In this document: positions 41,374-50,419 of the stretch, one piece after another
How positions within the stretch are numbered: position 1 is the first letter of the stretch
How the letters are laid out: each line of letters starts with the position of its first letter
Source of the DNA: Streptomyces fuscichromogenes
GTDB lineage: Bacteria > Actinomycetota > Actinomycetes > Streptomycetales > Streptomycetaceae
Direction of reading: 5' to 3'
Length of the DNA stretch: 64,000 nt
Assembly: GCF_014645815.1 (NCBI RefSeq)
Contig: NZ_BMML01000015.1
Location: 62,001-126,000, forward strand
The notes under the pieces: generated by a model
Databases searched by the model: none
The model's input: the letters and a program-made list of their open reading frames with translations, nothing else
Told to the model about the DNA's origin: nothing
Translations under genes and position numbers: made by a program

Positions 41374-42711
41374 GTGAGCCAGTACGCCGGCAGGCTCGGG
41401 CGCCGCTCCCCGTCAGCTGCCACCCGGCTCCTGCGGCCCCGCCGCCCGCGCCGGGTCGCGATGCTCTCCGTGCACACCTCACCGCTCCACCAGCCCGGCA
41501 CCGGCGACGCCGGCGGCATGAACGTCTACATCGTGGAGCTCGCGCAGCGCCTCGCCGCGATCAACATCGAGGTCGAGATCTTCACCCGGGCCACCTCGGG
41601 CGGCCTCCCGCACACCGTGGAGCTCGCCCCCGGCGTCCTCGTCCGGCACGTCGACGCCGGCCCCTACGAGGGCCTCGCCAAGGAAGAGCTCCCGGCCCAG
41701 CTGTGCGCCTTCACGCACGGCGTGATGCAGGCCTGGGCCGGCCACCGCCCCGGTCACTACGACCTCGTCCACTCGCACTACTGGCTCTCCGGCCACGTCG
41801 GCTGGCTCGCCGCCCAGCGCTGGGGCGTCCCCCTCGTGCACGCCATGCACACCATGGCGAAGGTCAAGAACGCCAACCTGGCCGACGGCGACACCCCCGA
41901 ACCCGCCGCCCGGGTCATCGGCGAGACCCAGATAGTGGCCGCCGCCGACCGCCTCATCGCGAACACCTCCGAAGAGGCCGGTGAACTGGTACGGCACTAC
42001 GTCGCCGATCCCGCCAAGGTCGCCGTCGTCCACCCCGGCGTGAACCTCGACCGGTTCCGCCCCGCCGACGGCCGCGCCGCCGCCCGCGCCCGCCTGGGCC
42101 TCCCGCAGGACGCCCTGATCCCGGTCTTCGCGGGCCGCATCCAGCCCCTCAAGGCCCCCGACGTGCTGCTCCGCGCCGTGGCCGTGCTCCTCGACGAGCG
42201 CCCCGAACTCCGCTCCCGGATCGTCGTGCCGATCGTCGGCGGCCCCAGCGGCAGTGGTCTCGCCAAGCCGGAGGGCCTGCAGAAGCTGGCCGCGCGGCTC
42301 GGCATAGCGGACGTCGTGCGGTTCCGCCCGCCGGTCGGCCAGGAACAGCTCGTGGACTGGTTCCGGGCGGCCTCCGTGCTGGTCATGCCCTCCTACAGCG
42401 AGTCCTTCGGCCTGGTGGCGATAGAGGCCCAGGCGGCCGGCACCCCCGTCCTCGCCGCCTCGGTCGGCGGCCTCCCGGTGGCCGTACGGGACGGCGAGAC
42501 CGGCTTCCTGGTCTGCGGTCACGATCCGGCCGACTACGCGCGCGTGCTGCGCCGGTTCGCCGACGACGCGTCCTTGACGGACCGTTTCGGCAACGCGGCC
42601 GCCCGGCACGCCCAGTGCTTCGGCTGGGACACGGCGGCGGCCGCCACCGCCGACGTCTACCTGGCCGCGACCCAGTCGTACCGCCGTCGCGTACGCTCGG
42701 CCCATGGGTGA
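41374..42711 (+). CDS. mshA: D-inositol-3-phosphate glycosyltransferase MshA
   Basis: First committed enzyme of mycothiol synthesis: joins UDP-GlcNAc to 1-L-myo-inositol-1-phosphate. GT-B fold, family GT4, 445 residues. Visible landmarks: acceptor-side HTSPLHQPGTGDAGGMNVYI, HSHYWLSG, donor-side FAGRIQPLKAPDVLLRA, and the EX7E region PSYSESFGLVAIEAQAAGTP. GTG start at 41374. The YbjN-type gene overlaps its end. Confidence 0.97.
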   Translation: MSQYAGRLGRRSPSAATRLLRPRRPRRVAMLSVHTSPLHQPGTGDAGGMNVYIVELAQRLAAINIEVEIFTRATSGGLPHTVELAPGVLVRHVDAGPYEGLAKEELPAQLCAFTHGVMQAWAGHRPGHYDLVHSHYWLSGHVGWLAAQRWGVPLVHAMHTMAKVKNANLADGDTPEPAARVIGETQIVAAADRLIANTSEEAGELVRHYVADPAKVAVVHPGVNLDRFRPADGRAAARARLGLPQDALIPVFAGRIQPLKAPDVLLRAVAVLLDERPELRSRIVVPIVGGPSGSGLAKPEGLQKLAARLGIADVVRFRPPVGQEQLVDWFRAASVLVMPSYSESFGLVAIEAQAAGTPVLAASVGGLPVAVRDGETGFLVCGHDPADYARVLRRFADDASLTDRFGNAAARHAQCFGWDTAAAATADVYLAATQSYRRRVRSAHG

Positions 42712-43213
42712 TGCTCCACGGGAACGGCAGGCCGCGCAGGTCATCGAGGGTGTCCTGAAGGACTCCGAACTGGAGTGGGAGAGCCCCGGGTCCGGCACCT
42801 ACGTCGTCCAGCTCCCCGGCACCCGCAAGCTGAAGACGACCGTCTCCCTCATCGTCGGCCGGCACTCCCTCTCGCTGAACGCCTTCGTCGTCCGGCACCC
42901 GGACGAGAACGAACCGGCCGTCCACCGCTGGCTCCTGGAGCGCAACCTCAAGCTGTACGGCGTGAGTTACGCCGTCGACCGCCTCGGCGACGTCTACGTC
43001 ACCGCGAGGCTCTCGCTCGACTCCGTCACCGCCGACGAGATCGACCGCCTTTTCGGGCAGGTCCTGGAGGCCGCGGACGGCGCCTTCAACACCCTCCTGG
43101 AGCTGGGCTTCGCCTCCGCGATCCGCAAGGAGTACGCGTGGCGGGTGTCCCGGGGCGAGTCGACGCGGAACCTCGACGCGTTCACGCATCTGATCGAACG
43201 TCCTGCTGACTGA
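42704..43213 (+). CDS. YbjN-domain protein
   Basis: Protein of 169 residues of the YbjN/T3SS-chaperone-like family (about 15-145; LSLNAFVVRHPDENEPAVHR, then WLLERNLKLYGVSYAV). It starts inside the last codons of mshA (8-nt overlap), so it is cotranslated with it. Its role next to mycothiol synthesis is unknown; chaperone-like function is inferred from the fold. Confidence 0.88.
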   Translation: MGDAPRERQAAQVIEGVLKDSELEWESPGSGTYVVQLPGTRKLKTTVSLIVGRHSLSLNAFVVRHPDENEPAVHRWLLERNLKLYGVSYAVDRLGDVYVTARLSLDSVTADEIDRLFGQVLEAADGAFNTLLELGFASAIRKEYAWRVSRGESTRNLDAFTHLIERPAD

Positions 43214-43344
43214 CTTCAGGTCCGTACCTGATTGACCCCTGCACGCCTCTTTCGACGTCCCGGGCCGCCGTGGCATGCTCGCGTCCAACGCACACATGAA
43301 CGTCGTTCACAACCATGAAAGCCGCCATGGGAAGGACGTACGGA

Positions 43345-45018
43345 ATGAGCACCACGCACCACGGCACGGCCGTCGGCATGACCAGGCGGGCCCTTCTCGC
43401 CGGTGCCACGGCCGTCGCCGCGACCACCGTGGCGGGCGGCACGGCGCACGCCACGGACGGGCAGGTCCCGTCCCTCTGGCGGGAGTTCACCCGCACCCCC
43501 TTCACCCACCCGCAGATCCCGTACGTCGGCCGGGCCGGAGCCGCCCGGATCCGCCGGCTCCCGGTGGTGGCCGACATCCGCGCGTACGGCGCCGTGGCCG
43601 ACGGCGTCACCGACTGCGCCCCCGCGATCAACCGTGCCATCGCCGCTGCCGCCAGGGCCGGCGGTGGCACGGTCACCATCCCGCCCGGCACCTTCCGGAT
43701 CGACGGCATGGTCCTGCTCGGCCACGACGACGTGGTGCTGCGCGGTGCCGGCAGCGGCCGTACGACGCTGTACGCGACGAAGAGCCTCACCGAACTGATC
43801 GGCCCCTACGGCTCCCGCTACGGCGGCACGAAGTCGGCCTGGTCCTGGGCGGGCGGGCTCATCTGGCTGGCGCCGAAGGCCCGTTGGGACTCGCTGACCG
43901 CCGCCGTCAGGGCGCAGGCCTGGCCCTTCGAGGGCTGGACGGGCAACAAGCGTGACGAATGGGAGCAGTTGACGCCCGTAGAACCGGCCCGGCGGGGCGA
44001 CCGGACGGTCACCGTGTCCGACCCCTCCCGGCTGCGTCCCGGCCGCCTGGTCCTGCTCCGGGTCGCCGACGACACCGCCCACACCCTCCTCCAGCACATG
44101 TCCGGCGGCGGTCCGGGCCCGGCGTCGTACTACTGGGAGGACAAGACCAAGCTGCTGTCGTACGTCCCCTACGAGTGGCCCGTCCGGGTCACCGCGGTGC
44201 GCGGCCGCCGGGTGACGCTGGAGCGGCCGCTGCCGGTGGATCTCCGCCCGGAGTGGAACCCCCAGTTCACCACCCATGTACGGGAGTTGACCGGATCCGG
44301 CGTGGAGGGCCTCACCCTGGACGTCATGGAGACCCCGCAGTCCCCGCACCTCCTCGACAAGGGCTACAACGGGGTCGTCCTGCAGTGCGCGTACGACTGC
44401 TGGGTGGACGACGTCACCGTCCGCAACGTCGACAACGGCTTCGGCCTGGTCGCCGCCTCCGCCTGCACCCTGCGCCGCACCCGGGTCGGCGGCCGGGGCG
44501 AGCACCACCCCTACTTCTGCCGCGAGGGCTCGCACGACAACCTGATCGAGGACTTCACCGTCGAGGAGCGCACGGTCCCGGCGCCGTCCGACACCCAGCT
44601 CCACGGCATCAACGTCGAGGGGCTGTCCTCCCACAACGTCTGGTCGCGCGGCGAGATGCAGATGGGCACCTTCGACTCCCACCGCGGCCTGCCGTTCGGC
44701 AACGTCCGCACCGACATCACCGTGGACAACAACGGCCGGCACGGCGGCGACGCCAACGCCGGGCCGCTGTTCGGCGCCCGCTTCACGCACTGGAACGTCC
44801 GGGTGACCAACGGCCGCGCGGGCCTGATGCGCCTCGACGGCCTTGCCCCGTACTCCGCCACGGTCGGCCTCAACACCGTCACCGACTTCGACCAGACCGA
44901 CGTACCGGACTTCACCGGCGACCTGAACTCCCGCCTGGAGCTGTACGGCACCTGGGACGCGGTACGGCCGCGGAACCTGTACGAGGCCCAGCGGGACCTC
45001 GACTGCGGCGTCAGGTGA
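43345..45018 (+). CDS. Tat-exported pectate-lyase-like beta-helix protein
   Basis: Secreted protein of 557 residues (ATG 43345 chosen for AAGGA 9 nt upstream). Tat signal: MTRRALLAGATAVAATTVAG. A Pectate_lyase_3/GH55-like parallel beta-helix begins at DIRAYGAVADGVTDCAPAIN, the classic opening. Catalytic residues are not assigned. It probably acts on a polysaccharide. It overlaps the convergent AraC gene by 8 nt. Confidence 0.88.
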   Translation: MSTTHHGTAVGMTRRALLAGATAVAATTVAGGTAHATDGQVPSLWREFTRTPFTHPQIPYVGRAGAARIRRLPVVADIRAYGAVADGVTDCAPAINRAIAAAARAGGGTVTIPPGTFRIDGMVLLGHDDVVLRGAGSGRTTLYATKSLTELIGPYGSRYGGTKSAWSWAGGLIWLAPKARWDSLTAAVRAQAWPFEGWTGNKRDEWEQLTPVEPARRGDRTVTVSDPSRLRPGRLVLLRVADDTAHTLLQHMSGGGPGPASYYWEDKTKLLSYVPYEWPVRVTAVRGRRVTLERPLPVDLRPEWNPQFTTHVRELTGSGVEGLTLDVMETPQSPHLLDKGYNGVVLQCAYDCWVDDVTVRNVDNGFGLVAASACTLRRTRVGGRGEHHPYFCREGSHDNLIEDFTVEERTVPAPSDTQLHGINVEGLSSHNVWSRGEMQMGTFDSHRGLPFGNVRTDITVDNNGRHGGDANAGPLFGARFTHWNVRVTNGRAGLMRLDGLAPYSATVGLNTVTDFDQTDVPDFTGDLNSRLELYGTWDAVRPRNLYEAQRDLDCGVR

Positions 45019-45880
45019 CGTACCGCGCGCTGTCCCGGTAACGCCCCGGGGTCACCCCCACCAGTTTCCTGAAGTGCCGGGTGAGATGGGCCTGGTCGTG
45101 GAAGCCGGTGGCGGTGGCCGCCCCGGCGGGCGGTACGCCGTCGAGCAGCAGCCGGCGCGCCCGGCCGACCCGGCGGGACATCAGGTACTGGTGCGGGGCG
45201 ATGCCGTACGCGCCGCTGAACGCCCGTACCAGGTGGGCCGGGTGGGCGTGCAGCAGGCGCGCGGCCTCCGCCAGGGCGAGCCCGTCGGTGACCCGCTCGT
45301 CCAGGAGTTCACGGAGGTTCTGGGCGAGGGCCGGGTCGGGAGCCCTTTCGGTCCCGGCCACGAGCCTTGGGCGGAGCAGGCCCCGCAGCCGCTCACTGAT
45401 GAGGGTGAGCCGGCTCTCGGCCTCCAGTTCGTCGCCGGGGCGGGCGAGGGCGGAGTGCAGCAGGCCGACGCGTTGCCGCAGCAGGGGGTCACGCAGGTCG
45501 GGCCCGTCGACGGCCGCGCCGATGAGGTCCTCCCCGAGGAGGGTGCCGTCCAGGTACACCACGCGTTTGCGGAAGCCGCCCGCGGTGGCGGGGGAGCCGT
45601 TGTGCGGGACGTGCGGCGGCAGCAGGGACACGGTGTCGCCCGGGGTGCCGTGCTCGTGCCGGTCGAGGTCGTACCGTACGGCGCCGTCGTCCACGATGAG
45701 CAGCGTCCAGGCGTCGTGTACGTGCATCGGGTACGCGTACTCGGTGAAGCGCGCGTGGAAGACCTCGGTGACGCCCGGGACCAGGGGGCGCCAGGCGGTG
45801 ACCTCCTGGGGCGCTCCCCGGGCGGCTCCCCGGGCGGCTTCCTGGGCGGCTTCCTGGGCGATGTGCTGCCGGGCGGCCAT
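45011..45880 (-). CDS. AraC-family regulator
   Basis: Protein of 289 residues (start 45880). The N-terminus is a short repeat (QEAAQEAARGAARGA) from four 12-nt DNA units. The cupin-like sensor domain shows YPMHVHDAWTLLIVDDGAV. The AraC DNA-binding domain is at about 190-285 (LAEAARLLHAHPAHLVRAFS and GFHDQAHLTRHFRKLVGVTP). It is divergent from the DUF2000 gene, a common pairing. Confidence 0.92.
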   Translation of the reverse strand: MAARQHIAQEAAQEAARGAARGAPQEVTAWRPLVPGVTEVFHARFTEYAYPMHVHDAWTLLIVDDGAVRYDLDRHEHGTPGDTVSLLPPHVPHNGSPATAGGFRKRVVYLDGTLLGEDLIGAAVDGPDLRDPLLRQRVGLLHSALARPGDELEAESRLTLISERLRGLLRPRLVAGTERAPDPALAQNLRELLDERVTDGLALAEAARLLHAHPAHLVRAFSGAYGIAPHQYLMSRRVGRARRLLLDGVPPAGAATATGFHDQAHLTRHFRKLVGVTPGRYRDSARYVT

Positions 45881-45929
45881 GCAAAGAACGTACAAGACCC
45901 GCGCGGACGACGCCCGGCAGTCTCGGGGC

Positions 45930-46343
45930 ATGAGCACTTTCGACACGAAGATCGCCGTGCTGCTGCGGGCGGACCTGGAGTCCTGGCAGCGGCTGAACGT
46001 CACCGCGTTCCTGGTCAGCGGCCTGGGCGCGACGGTTCCCGAGGTGGTCGGGGAGCCGTACGAGGACGCCGACGGGGTGGGTTACCTGCCGATGTTCCGG
46101 CAGCCGGTGCTGGTCTTCGAGGGCACGAAGGAGACGCTCGGGACGGCGCACGAGCGGGCGCTGGGCCGGGCCCTGCCCCGGGCCGTCTTCACCGCGGACC
46201 TGTTCTCGACCGGCAACGACCGCGACAACCGGGCGGCGGTACGCGCCGTGCCCACGGCGGGGCTGGATCTGGTGGGGCTTGCGGTGTACGGGCCGCGGAA
46301 CGCGGTGGACAAGGTGCTGAAGGGGGCGCGGATGCATCCGTGA
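45930..46343 (+). CDS. DUF2000-family protein
   Basis: Protein of 137 residues (ATG 45930, MSTFDTKIAVLLRADLESWQ). The ending GLAVYGPRNAVDKVLKGARM is typical of the DUF2000 family, whose fold resembles peptidyl-tRNA hydrolase 2. It shares a 49-bp intergenic promoter region with the divergent AraC gene, which likely controls it. Confidence 0.88.
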   Translation: MSTFDTKIAVLLRADLESWQRLNVTAFLVSGLGATVPEVVGEPYEDADGVGYLPMFRQPVLVFEGTKETLGTAHERALGRALPRAVFTADLFSTGNDRDNRAAVRAVPTAGLDLVGLAVYGPRNAVDKVLKGARMHP

Positions 46344-46457
46344 GACCCGGGGCCGACTGAGCCGGCGATGAGCCGACCGAAGGAATCGTGTGGCGTGACC
46401 GGGTGATTGGATCATTTAATCTGATCAACTTCTTCACGAATGTCGCATCTCAGAGTC

Positions 46458-47624
46458 ATGCGATACATCCGATTCTCCAGTGTGGCCGCGGTGGCGGCGA
46501 TCGTCACGTGCGTGACGGGCGGACCGGCGGCCGCCGGCGACGACGACCCGTCGACGCCGGTCCCCTGCTACACGGCAGCGCTGACGAACGCCATCAGCGG
46601 CGCCTCGTCGGGGGACACCCTGTCCCTTGCCCGCAACTGCACCTACCACTTGACCTCCCCCTTCAGCACCGGTGAAGGCCTGCCGACCATCGCCCAGCCC
46701 CTCACGATCAAGGGCAACGGCGCGACGATCGTCCGCGACGGGAACGCGACCCCCGCGTTCCGGATCTTCCACGTCCTCTCCACCGGCAACCTGCGCCTGC
46801 AGGACCTCACCGTCCGCGGCGGCAACGCCACCACCGCCACCGGTACCGGCAACGGCGGGGGCATCCTCGTCGACAGCAACGGCAAGCTCACGCTGGTGAA
46901 AGTCGACGTGATCGACAACACCGCCTCTCTCAACGGCGGCGGTGTGGCGCTGTCCACGAACGCCACGGCGAACATCCGGCGCAGCTGGGTGGCGTTCAAC
47001 AACGCGCTCAGCGGCGGTGGGGTGTTCAGCCAGGGAAGGTTGACCCTGGACAACTCCGAGGTCGGCCGCAACCACGCCCAGACCGCCGGCGGCGGACTCC
47101 TCCAGTTCGGCAGCGGCGCCTTCATCCACGCGAGCATCATCAGCCGCAACACCGCGAACGTCGGCGGTGGCGGTATCGGTAACAGCGGCGGCGCGGTGAC
47201 GACGATCATCGAAAGCAAGATCGCGAACAACACGACCCCCGGTCTCGCGGGCGGCGGGATCGCGAACTCGGGGGCTGGGTCGCGGGTGGAGCTGGACAAG
47301 TCGGAAGTCAGCGGCAACGTCGTCGGAGGCCTGGGAGGCGCCGGCGGCGGTATCCACAACTCCGGTACGACCACCGTGCTCGTCCTCAACGGCAGCAAGG
47401 TCATCCGCAACAGCGCGAACGGCCCCGGTTCGGCCGTGGCAGGCGGCATCTACAACAACAACGGGCTGGTCACGCTCGACCACAGCCACGTCCGCAACAA
47501 CGCCTCCACGACGGCGCCCGGAGGCCTCCGCACGAACGTCCCGATCACGCTCACGGCCTCCACCATCACCCACAACATCCCGACGAACTGCGTCCCGCTC
47601 CCGATCCCGGGCTGCACGAACTGA
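46458..47624 (+). CDS. Secreted right-handed beta-helix protein
   Basis: Protein of 388 residues (ATG 46458; ATG 46440 possible). It has a signal peptide (about 1-26, ending GPAAAGDDD) and then a long beta-helix of repeated N-rich turns (GGGILVDSN, NGGGVALSTN, GGGLLQFGS, GGGGIGNSGG, GGGIANSG, GGGIHNSG), the polymorphic-outer-membrane/right-handed helix pattern. No catalytic residues evident; adhesin or polysaccharide binding is plausible. The promoter is AT-rich (TTGGATCATTTAATCTGATC). Confidence 0.85.
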   Translation: MRYIRFSSVAAVAAIVTCVTGGPAAAGDDDPSTPVPCYTAALTNAISGASSGDTLSLARNCTYHLTSPFSTGEGLPTIAQPLTIKGNGATIVRDGNATPAFRIFHVLSTGNLRLQDLTVRGGNATTATGTGNGGGILVDSNGKLTLVKVDVIDNTASLNGGGVALSTNATANIRRSWVAFNNALSGGGVFSQGRLTLDNSEVGRNHAQTAGGGLLQFGSGAFIHASIISRNTANVGGGGIGNSGGAVTTIIESKIANNTTPGLAGGGIANSGAGSRVELDKSEVSGNVVGGLGGAGGGIHNSGTTTVLVLNGSKVIRNSANGPGSAVAGGIYNNNGLVTLDHSHVRNNASTTAPGGLRTNVPITLTASTITHNIPTNCVPLPIPGCTN

Positions 47625-47628
47625 CGGG

Positions 47629-47937
47629 GGTCCGGGTACGCGGGCTGGGTTAGGCGGGCCGGGCAGGGCGGGCCTGGTCGGGCAGGGCGGGCTTGGTCGG
47701 GCTTGGTCGGGCAGGGCGGGCCTGGTCGGACTTGGTCGGGCAGGGCGGGCCTGGTCACGTGGGCTGAGCTAGATGGCCTCGGCCGAGCGGGTCCGGGTAC
47801 GCGGGCCGGGGCTACGCAGGCTGGCCCGCGAGGCCCCGGCCTCCTTGCCCCTGCCCCTCTGCCCCCCTGCCCCCTTGTCTGCTTGCCCCTGCCCCTAGCC
47901 CCTGCCCGGTCTTCGAAGGCAGGGGCCAGGGGGCCTG
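47629..47937. repeat. GC-rich tandem-repeat spacer
   Basis: This gene-free stretch is almost entirely repeats. GGTCGGGCAGGGCGGGC-type units recur about six times (47665-47755). GGTCCGGGTACGCGGGC appears twice (47629 and 47791). Then TGCCCCTGCCCC-type pyrimidine runs occupy 47850-47910. It separates two convergent genes. Confidence 0.75.
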
Positions 47938-47938
47938 C

Positions 47939-49204
47939 TCAGGCCGCTCGGACCTCGGTCCCGGCGCTCGTCGGCGCGGTGGTCGCGGGGCGTTCCTCCG
48001 GCTCCTCCGGCAGGCGCCGCATCAACAGCCCGTACCCGAGAGCCGCCGCCGTTCCCACCACCGCGCACATCCCCCACAGCCACCGCGCCCCGAACCGGTC
48101 GATGACGACCCCGGACATCAGCGGCGCGACGAGCGCGGCGGCGGACCAGGACATCGTGTACATCCCCTGGTACCGCCCCCTGCCCCGTACCGGCGAGAGC
48201 CGCACCACCAGCCCCGTCTGGGTCGGCGCGTTGACGATCTCGGCGAGCGTCCACACGCACACGGTGAGCGCGAACACCCCGACCGACCCGGCAAGGGCGG
48301 TGAGCCCGAACCCGTACCCCGCGAGGAGGGACGAGACGACGAGCAGGGACCGTGCGTCCCGGTGCTGGACGACCCGGGTCACCGGAATCTGGAGCACCAC
48401 GATGAGCGCCCCGTTCACGGCGATGGCCATCCCGTAGTCGGCGGGCGAGAACCCGGCCTCCCCCATCGCCACCGGCAGTCCGACCGACCCCTGCTGGAAG
48501 ACGAGGGCGATCAGGAACGAGAGCCCGACGACACCCATGTAGCGCCGGTCGCGCACCACGGTCCCGAGGCTGACCTCACGGCCCCCGGCGGCCTCGGCCG
48601 CGGCTCGCTCGGGCCGCGACTCGGGCAGCTTGAGGAAGACGAGGACGGCGCAGACGGCGGTCATCCCGGCCTCGATCAGGAACCCGGCGCGGTAGCTGAC
48701 CTCGGCGATGAACCCGGCGCCCATGGAGGACACGGCGAAGCCGAGGTTGATCGCCCAGTAGTTGAGCGAGAACGCCCGTACCCGGTCCTCGGGCCGCACG
48801 ATGTCGGCCATCATGGCCTGGACGGCCGGCCGGGAGGCGTTGGAGGCCACGCCGACCAGGAAGGCGACGGCGGCGATGGCGACCGGATCCCGGACGAACC
48901 CGAGCAGCGCGACGGCCGCGGCGGTCGAGGACTGGGCGACGAGCAGGGTCGGCCGCCGCCCCAGCCGGTCGGCCATCACCCCGCCCGCCAGCGAGGACAC
49001 GACCCCGCCCAGCCCGTGCAGGGAGGCGACGAGCCCGGCGTACGACGCGCTGTAGCCCCGGTCGAGGGTCAGATACAGGGCCATGTACGTGGCGACGAAG
49101 GCCCCGAGCCGGTTGACGAGGGTGCTGGTCCACAGCCACCAGAACTCCCGGGGCAGACCGGTGACGGTCTCCCGGACGGCGCGGCGCAGGGCGGCGGACG
49201 GCAT
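47939..49204 (-). CDS. Major facilitator superfamily transporter
   Basis: Protein of 421 residues with about 12 hydrophobic spans (start 49204, MPSAALRRAVRETVTGLPRE; a start at 49282 is less likely). The motif-A loop GGVMADRLGRRPTLLVAQ is well kept. It resembles DHA1-type drug exporters. Substrate unknown. It is divergent from gpmA. Confidence 0.92.
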   Translation of the reverse strand: MPSAALRRAVRETVTGLPREFWWLWTSTLVNRLGAFVATYMALYLTLDRGYSASYAGLVASLHGLGGVVSSLAGGVMADRLGRRPTLLVAQSSTAAAVALLGFVRDPVAIAAVAFLVGVASNASRPAVQAMMADIVRPEDRVRAFSLNYWAINLGFAVSSMGAGFIAEVSYRAGFLIEAGMTAVCAVLVFLKLPESRPERAAAEAAGGREVSLGTVVRDRRYMGVVGLSFLIALVFQQGSVGLPVAMGEAGFSPADYGMAIAVNGALIVVLQIPVTRVVQHRDARSLLVVSSLLAGYGFGLTALAGSVGVFALTVCVWTLAEIVNAPTQTGLVVRLSPVRGRGRYQGMYTMSWSAAALVAPLMSGVVIDRFGARWLWGMCAVVGTAAALGYGLLMRRLPEEPEERPATTAPTSAGTEVRAA

Positions 49205-49369
49205 GGCTCCCCCAGGGCGAGGTGTAAGTGCTGCAAGGAATGTAGGGAACTTACTGACCGGCCGCTCGCCTGAGCCACTCAATTAACAGATGCAGTCAAC
49301 TGTCCGCCCCCTGGGACGCCCCGCGGCCGCCCGCCCGCCGCCCGGAACACGTGGATTACGCTCTGACCC

Positions 49370-50131
49370 ATGGCCGACGCACCGTACAAGCTGATCCTCC
49401 TCCGTCACGGCGAGAGTGAGTGGAACGCGAAGAACCTGTTCACCGGCTGGGTGGACGTCAACCTCAACGAGAAGGGCGAGAAGGAGGCAGTCCGCGGCGG
49501 TGAGCTCCTGAAGGACGCCGACCTGCTGCCCGACGTGGTCCACACGTCCCTCCAGAAGCGCGCGATCCGCACCGCGCAGCTCGCCCTCGAAGCGGCCGAC
49601 CGCCACTGGATCCCGGTCCACCGCAGCTGGCGCCTGAACGAGCGCCACTACGGCGCCCTCCAGGGCAAGGACAAGGCGGCGACGCTGGCCGAGTTCGGCG
49701 AGGAGCAGTTCATGCTCTGGCGCCGCTCGTACGACACCCCGCCCCCGCCGTTGCCCGACGACTCCGAGTTCTCCCAGGCCGCGGACCCCCGCTACGCCTC
49801 CATCCCCCCGGAGCTGCGCCCCCGCACGGAGTGCCTGAAGGACGTCGTCAACCGGATGCTCCCGTACTGGTACGACGGCATCGTCCCGGACCTCCTGACG
49901 GGCCGCACGGTCCTGGTCGCCGCTCACGGCAACTCCCTCCGCGCCCTCCTCAAGCACCTGGACGGCATCTCGGACGCCGACATCGCCGGCCTGAACATCC
50001 CGACGGGCATCCCCCTCGCCTACGAACTGGACGCCGACTTCAAGCCGCTGACCCCCGGCGGCCAGTACCTCGACCCAACCGCGGCGGCAGCCGCCATCGA
50101 GGCAGTCAAGAACCAGGGCAAGAAGAAGTAA
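49370..50131 (+). CDS. gpmA: 2,3-bisphosphoglycerate-dependent phosphoglycerate mutase
   Basis: Glycolytic enzyme interconverting 3- and 2-phosphoglycerate, 253 residues. Phospho-histidine motif LILLRHGESEWN, second-site RLNERHYGALQGKDKA, and catalytic HGNSLRALLKHLDG are intact. The lysine-rich C-terminus (NQGKKK) is the integration target: its DNA is repeated at 59354 and 60613. Since the reading frame is complete, one recombination product restored the gene. Confidence 0.97.
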   Translation: MADAPYKLILLRHGESEWNAKNLFTGWVDVNLNEKGEKEAVRGGELLKDADLLPDVVHTSLQKRAIRTAQLALEAADRHWIPVHRSWRLNERHYGALQGKDKAATLAEFGEEQFMLWRRSYDTPPPPLPDDSEFSQAADPRYASIPPELRPRTECLKDVVNRMLPYWYDGIVPDLLTGRTVLVAAHGNSLRALLKHLDGISDADIAGLNIPTGIPLAYELDADFKPLTPGGQYLDPTAAAAAIEAVKNQGKKK

Positions 50132-50135
50132 GCCT
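50113..50135. other. Attachment-site copy 1 (gpmA 3' end)
   Basis: CCAGGGCAAGAAGAAGTA (50113-50130) followed by AGCCT. It is identical over 18 nt with 59354-59371 and near-identical with 60613-60630. It lies across the gpmA stop codon and is taken as attL of the integrated element. Confidence 0.75.
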
Positions 50136-50143
50136 GCACGATC

Positions 50144-50185
50144 AAGCCCCTCACCTGCTGTTTCTCTGCGGGTGAGGGGCTTTTT
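50144..50185 (+). terminator. gpmA terminator
   Basis: AAGCCCCTCACC and GGTGAGGGGCTT form a perfect 12-bp stem with a 15-nt loop followed by TTT, 12 bp after the gpmA stop. A diverged version follows attachment copy 3 at 60641-60681. Confidence 0.85.
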
Positions 50186-50239
50186 GGTCACCTGGGGCCG
50201 TCTGTGGGCCGTCAGGTGCTTGATCGGACGACCGGGCCG

Positions 50240-50419
50240 TCAGACGCGTCGGCGCCAGCGGCGGACGCGGATGTCGAGGGCGATCAGCAGGGCCGTCGGG
50301 ATGGCGACCTTGGCGGGGGCGTGGGCCCACAGGGCTAGCGTGCCGCCTGCCGTGCCGATGAGCGTGATCGGCAAGTCGCGGGGACAGATGTCGACGGTGA
50401 CACCTGCACGTGGGACCAT
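50240..50419 (-). CDS. Small membrane protein of the integrated element
   Basis: Protein of 59 residues, MVPRAGVTVDICPRDLPITL followed by a hydrophobic stretch (IGTAGGTLALWA, VAIPTALLIALDI) and an Arg-rich end. A strong AGGAG lies 7 nt upstream of the ATG. Two short membrane segments resemble the small Spd-like proteins of actinomycete integrative elements, but no firm homology is claimed. Confidence 0.6.
   Translation of the reverse strand: MVPRAGVTVDICPRDLPITLIGTAGGTLALWAHAPAKVAIPTALLIALDIRVRRWRRRV

Noticed and set aside
50132..50239. tRNA gene as integration target
   Set aside because: No cloverleaf-forming sequence was found next to the integrase. The repeated DNA is the gpmA coding end and terminator.
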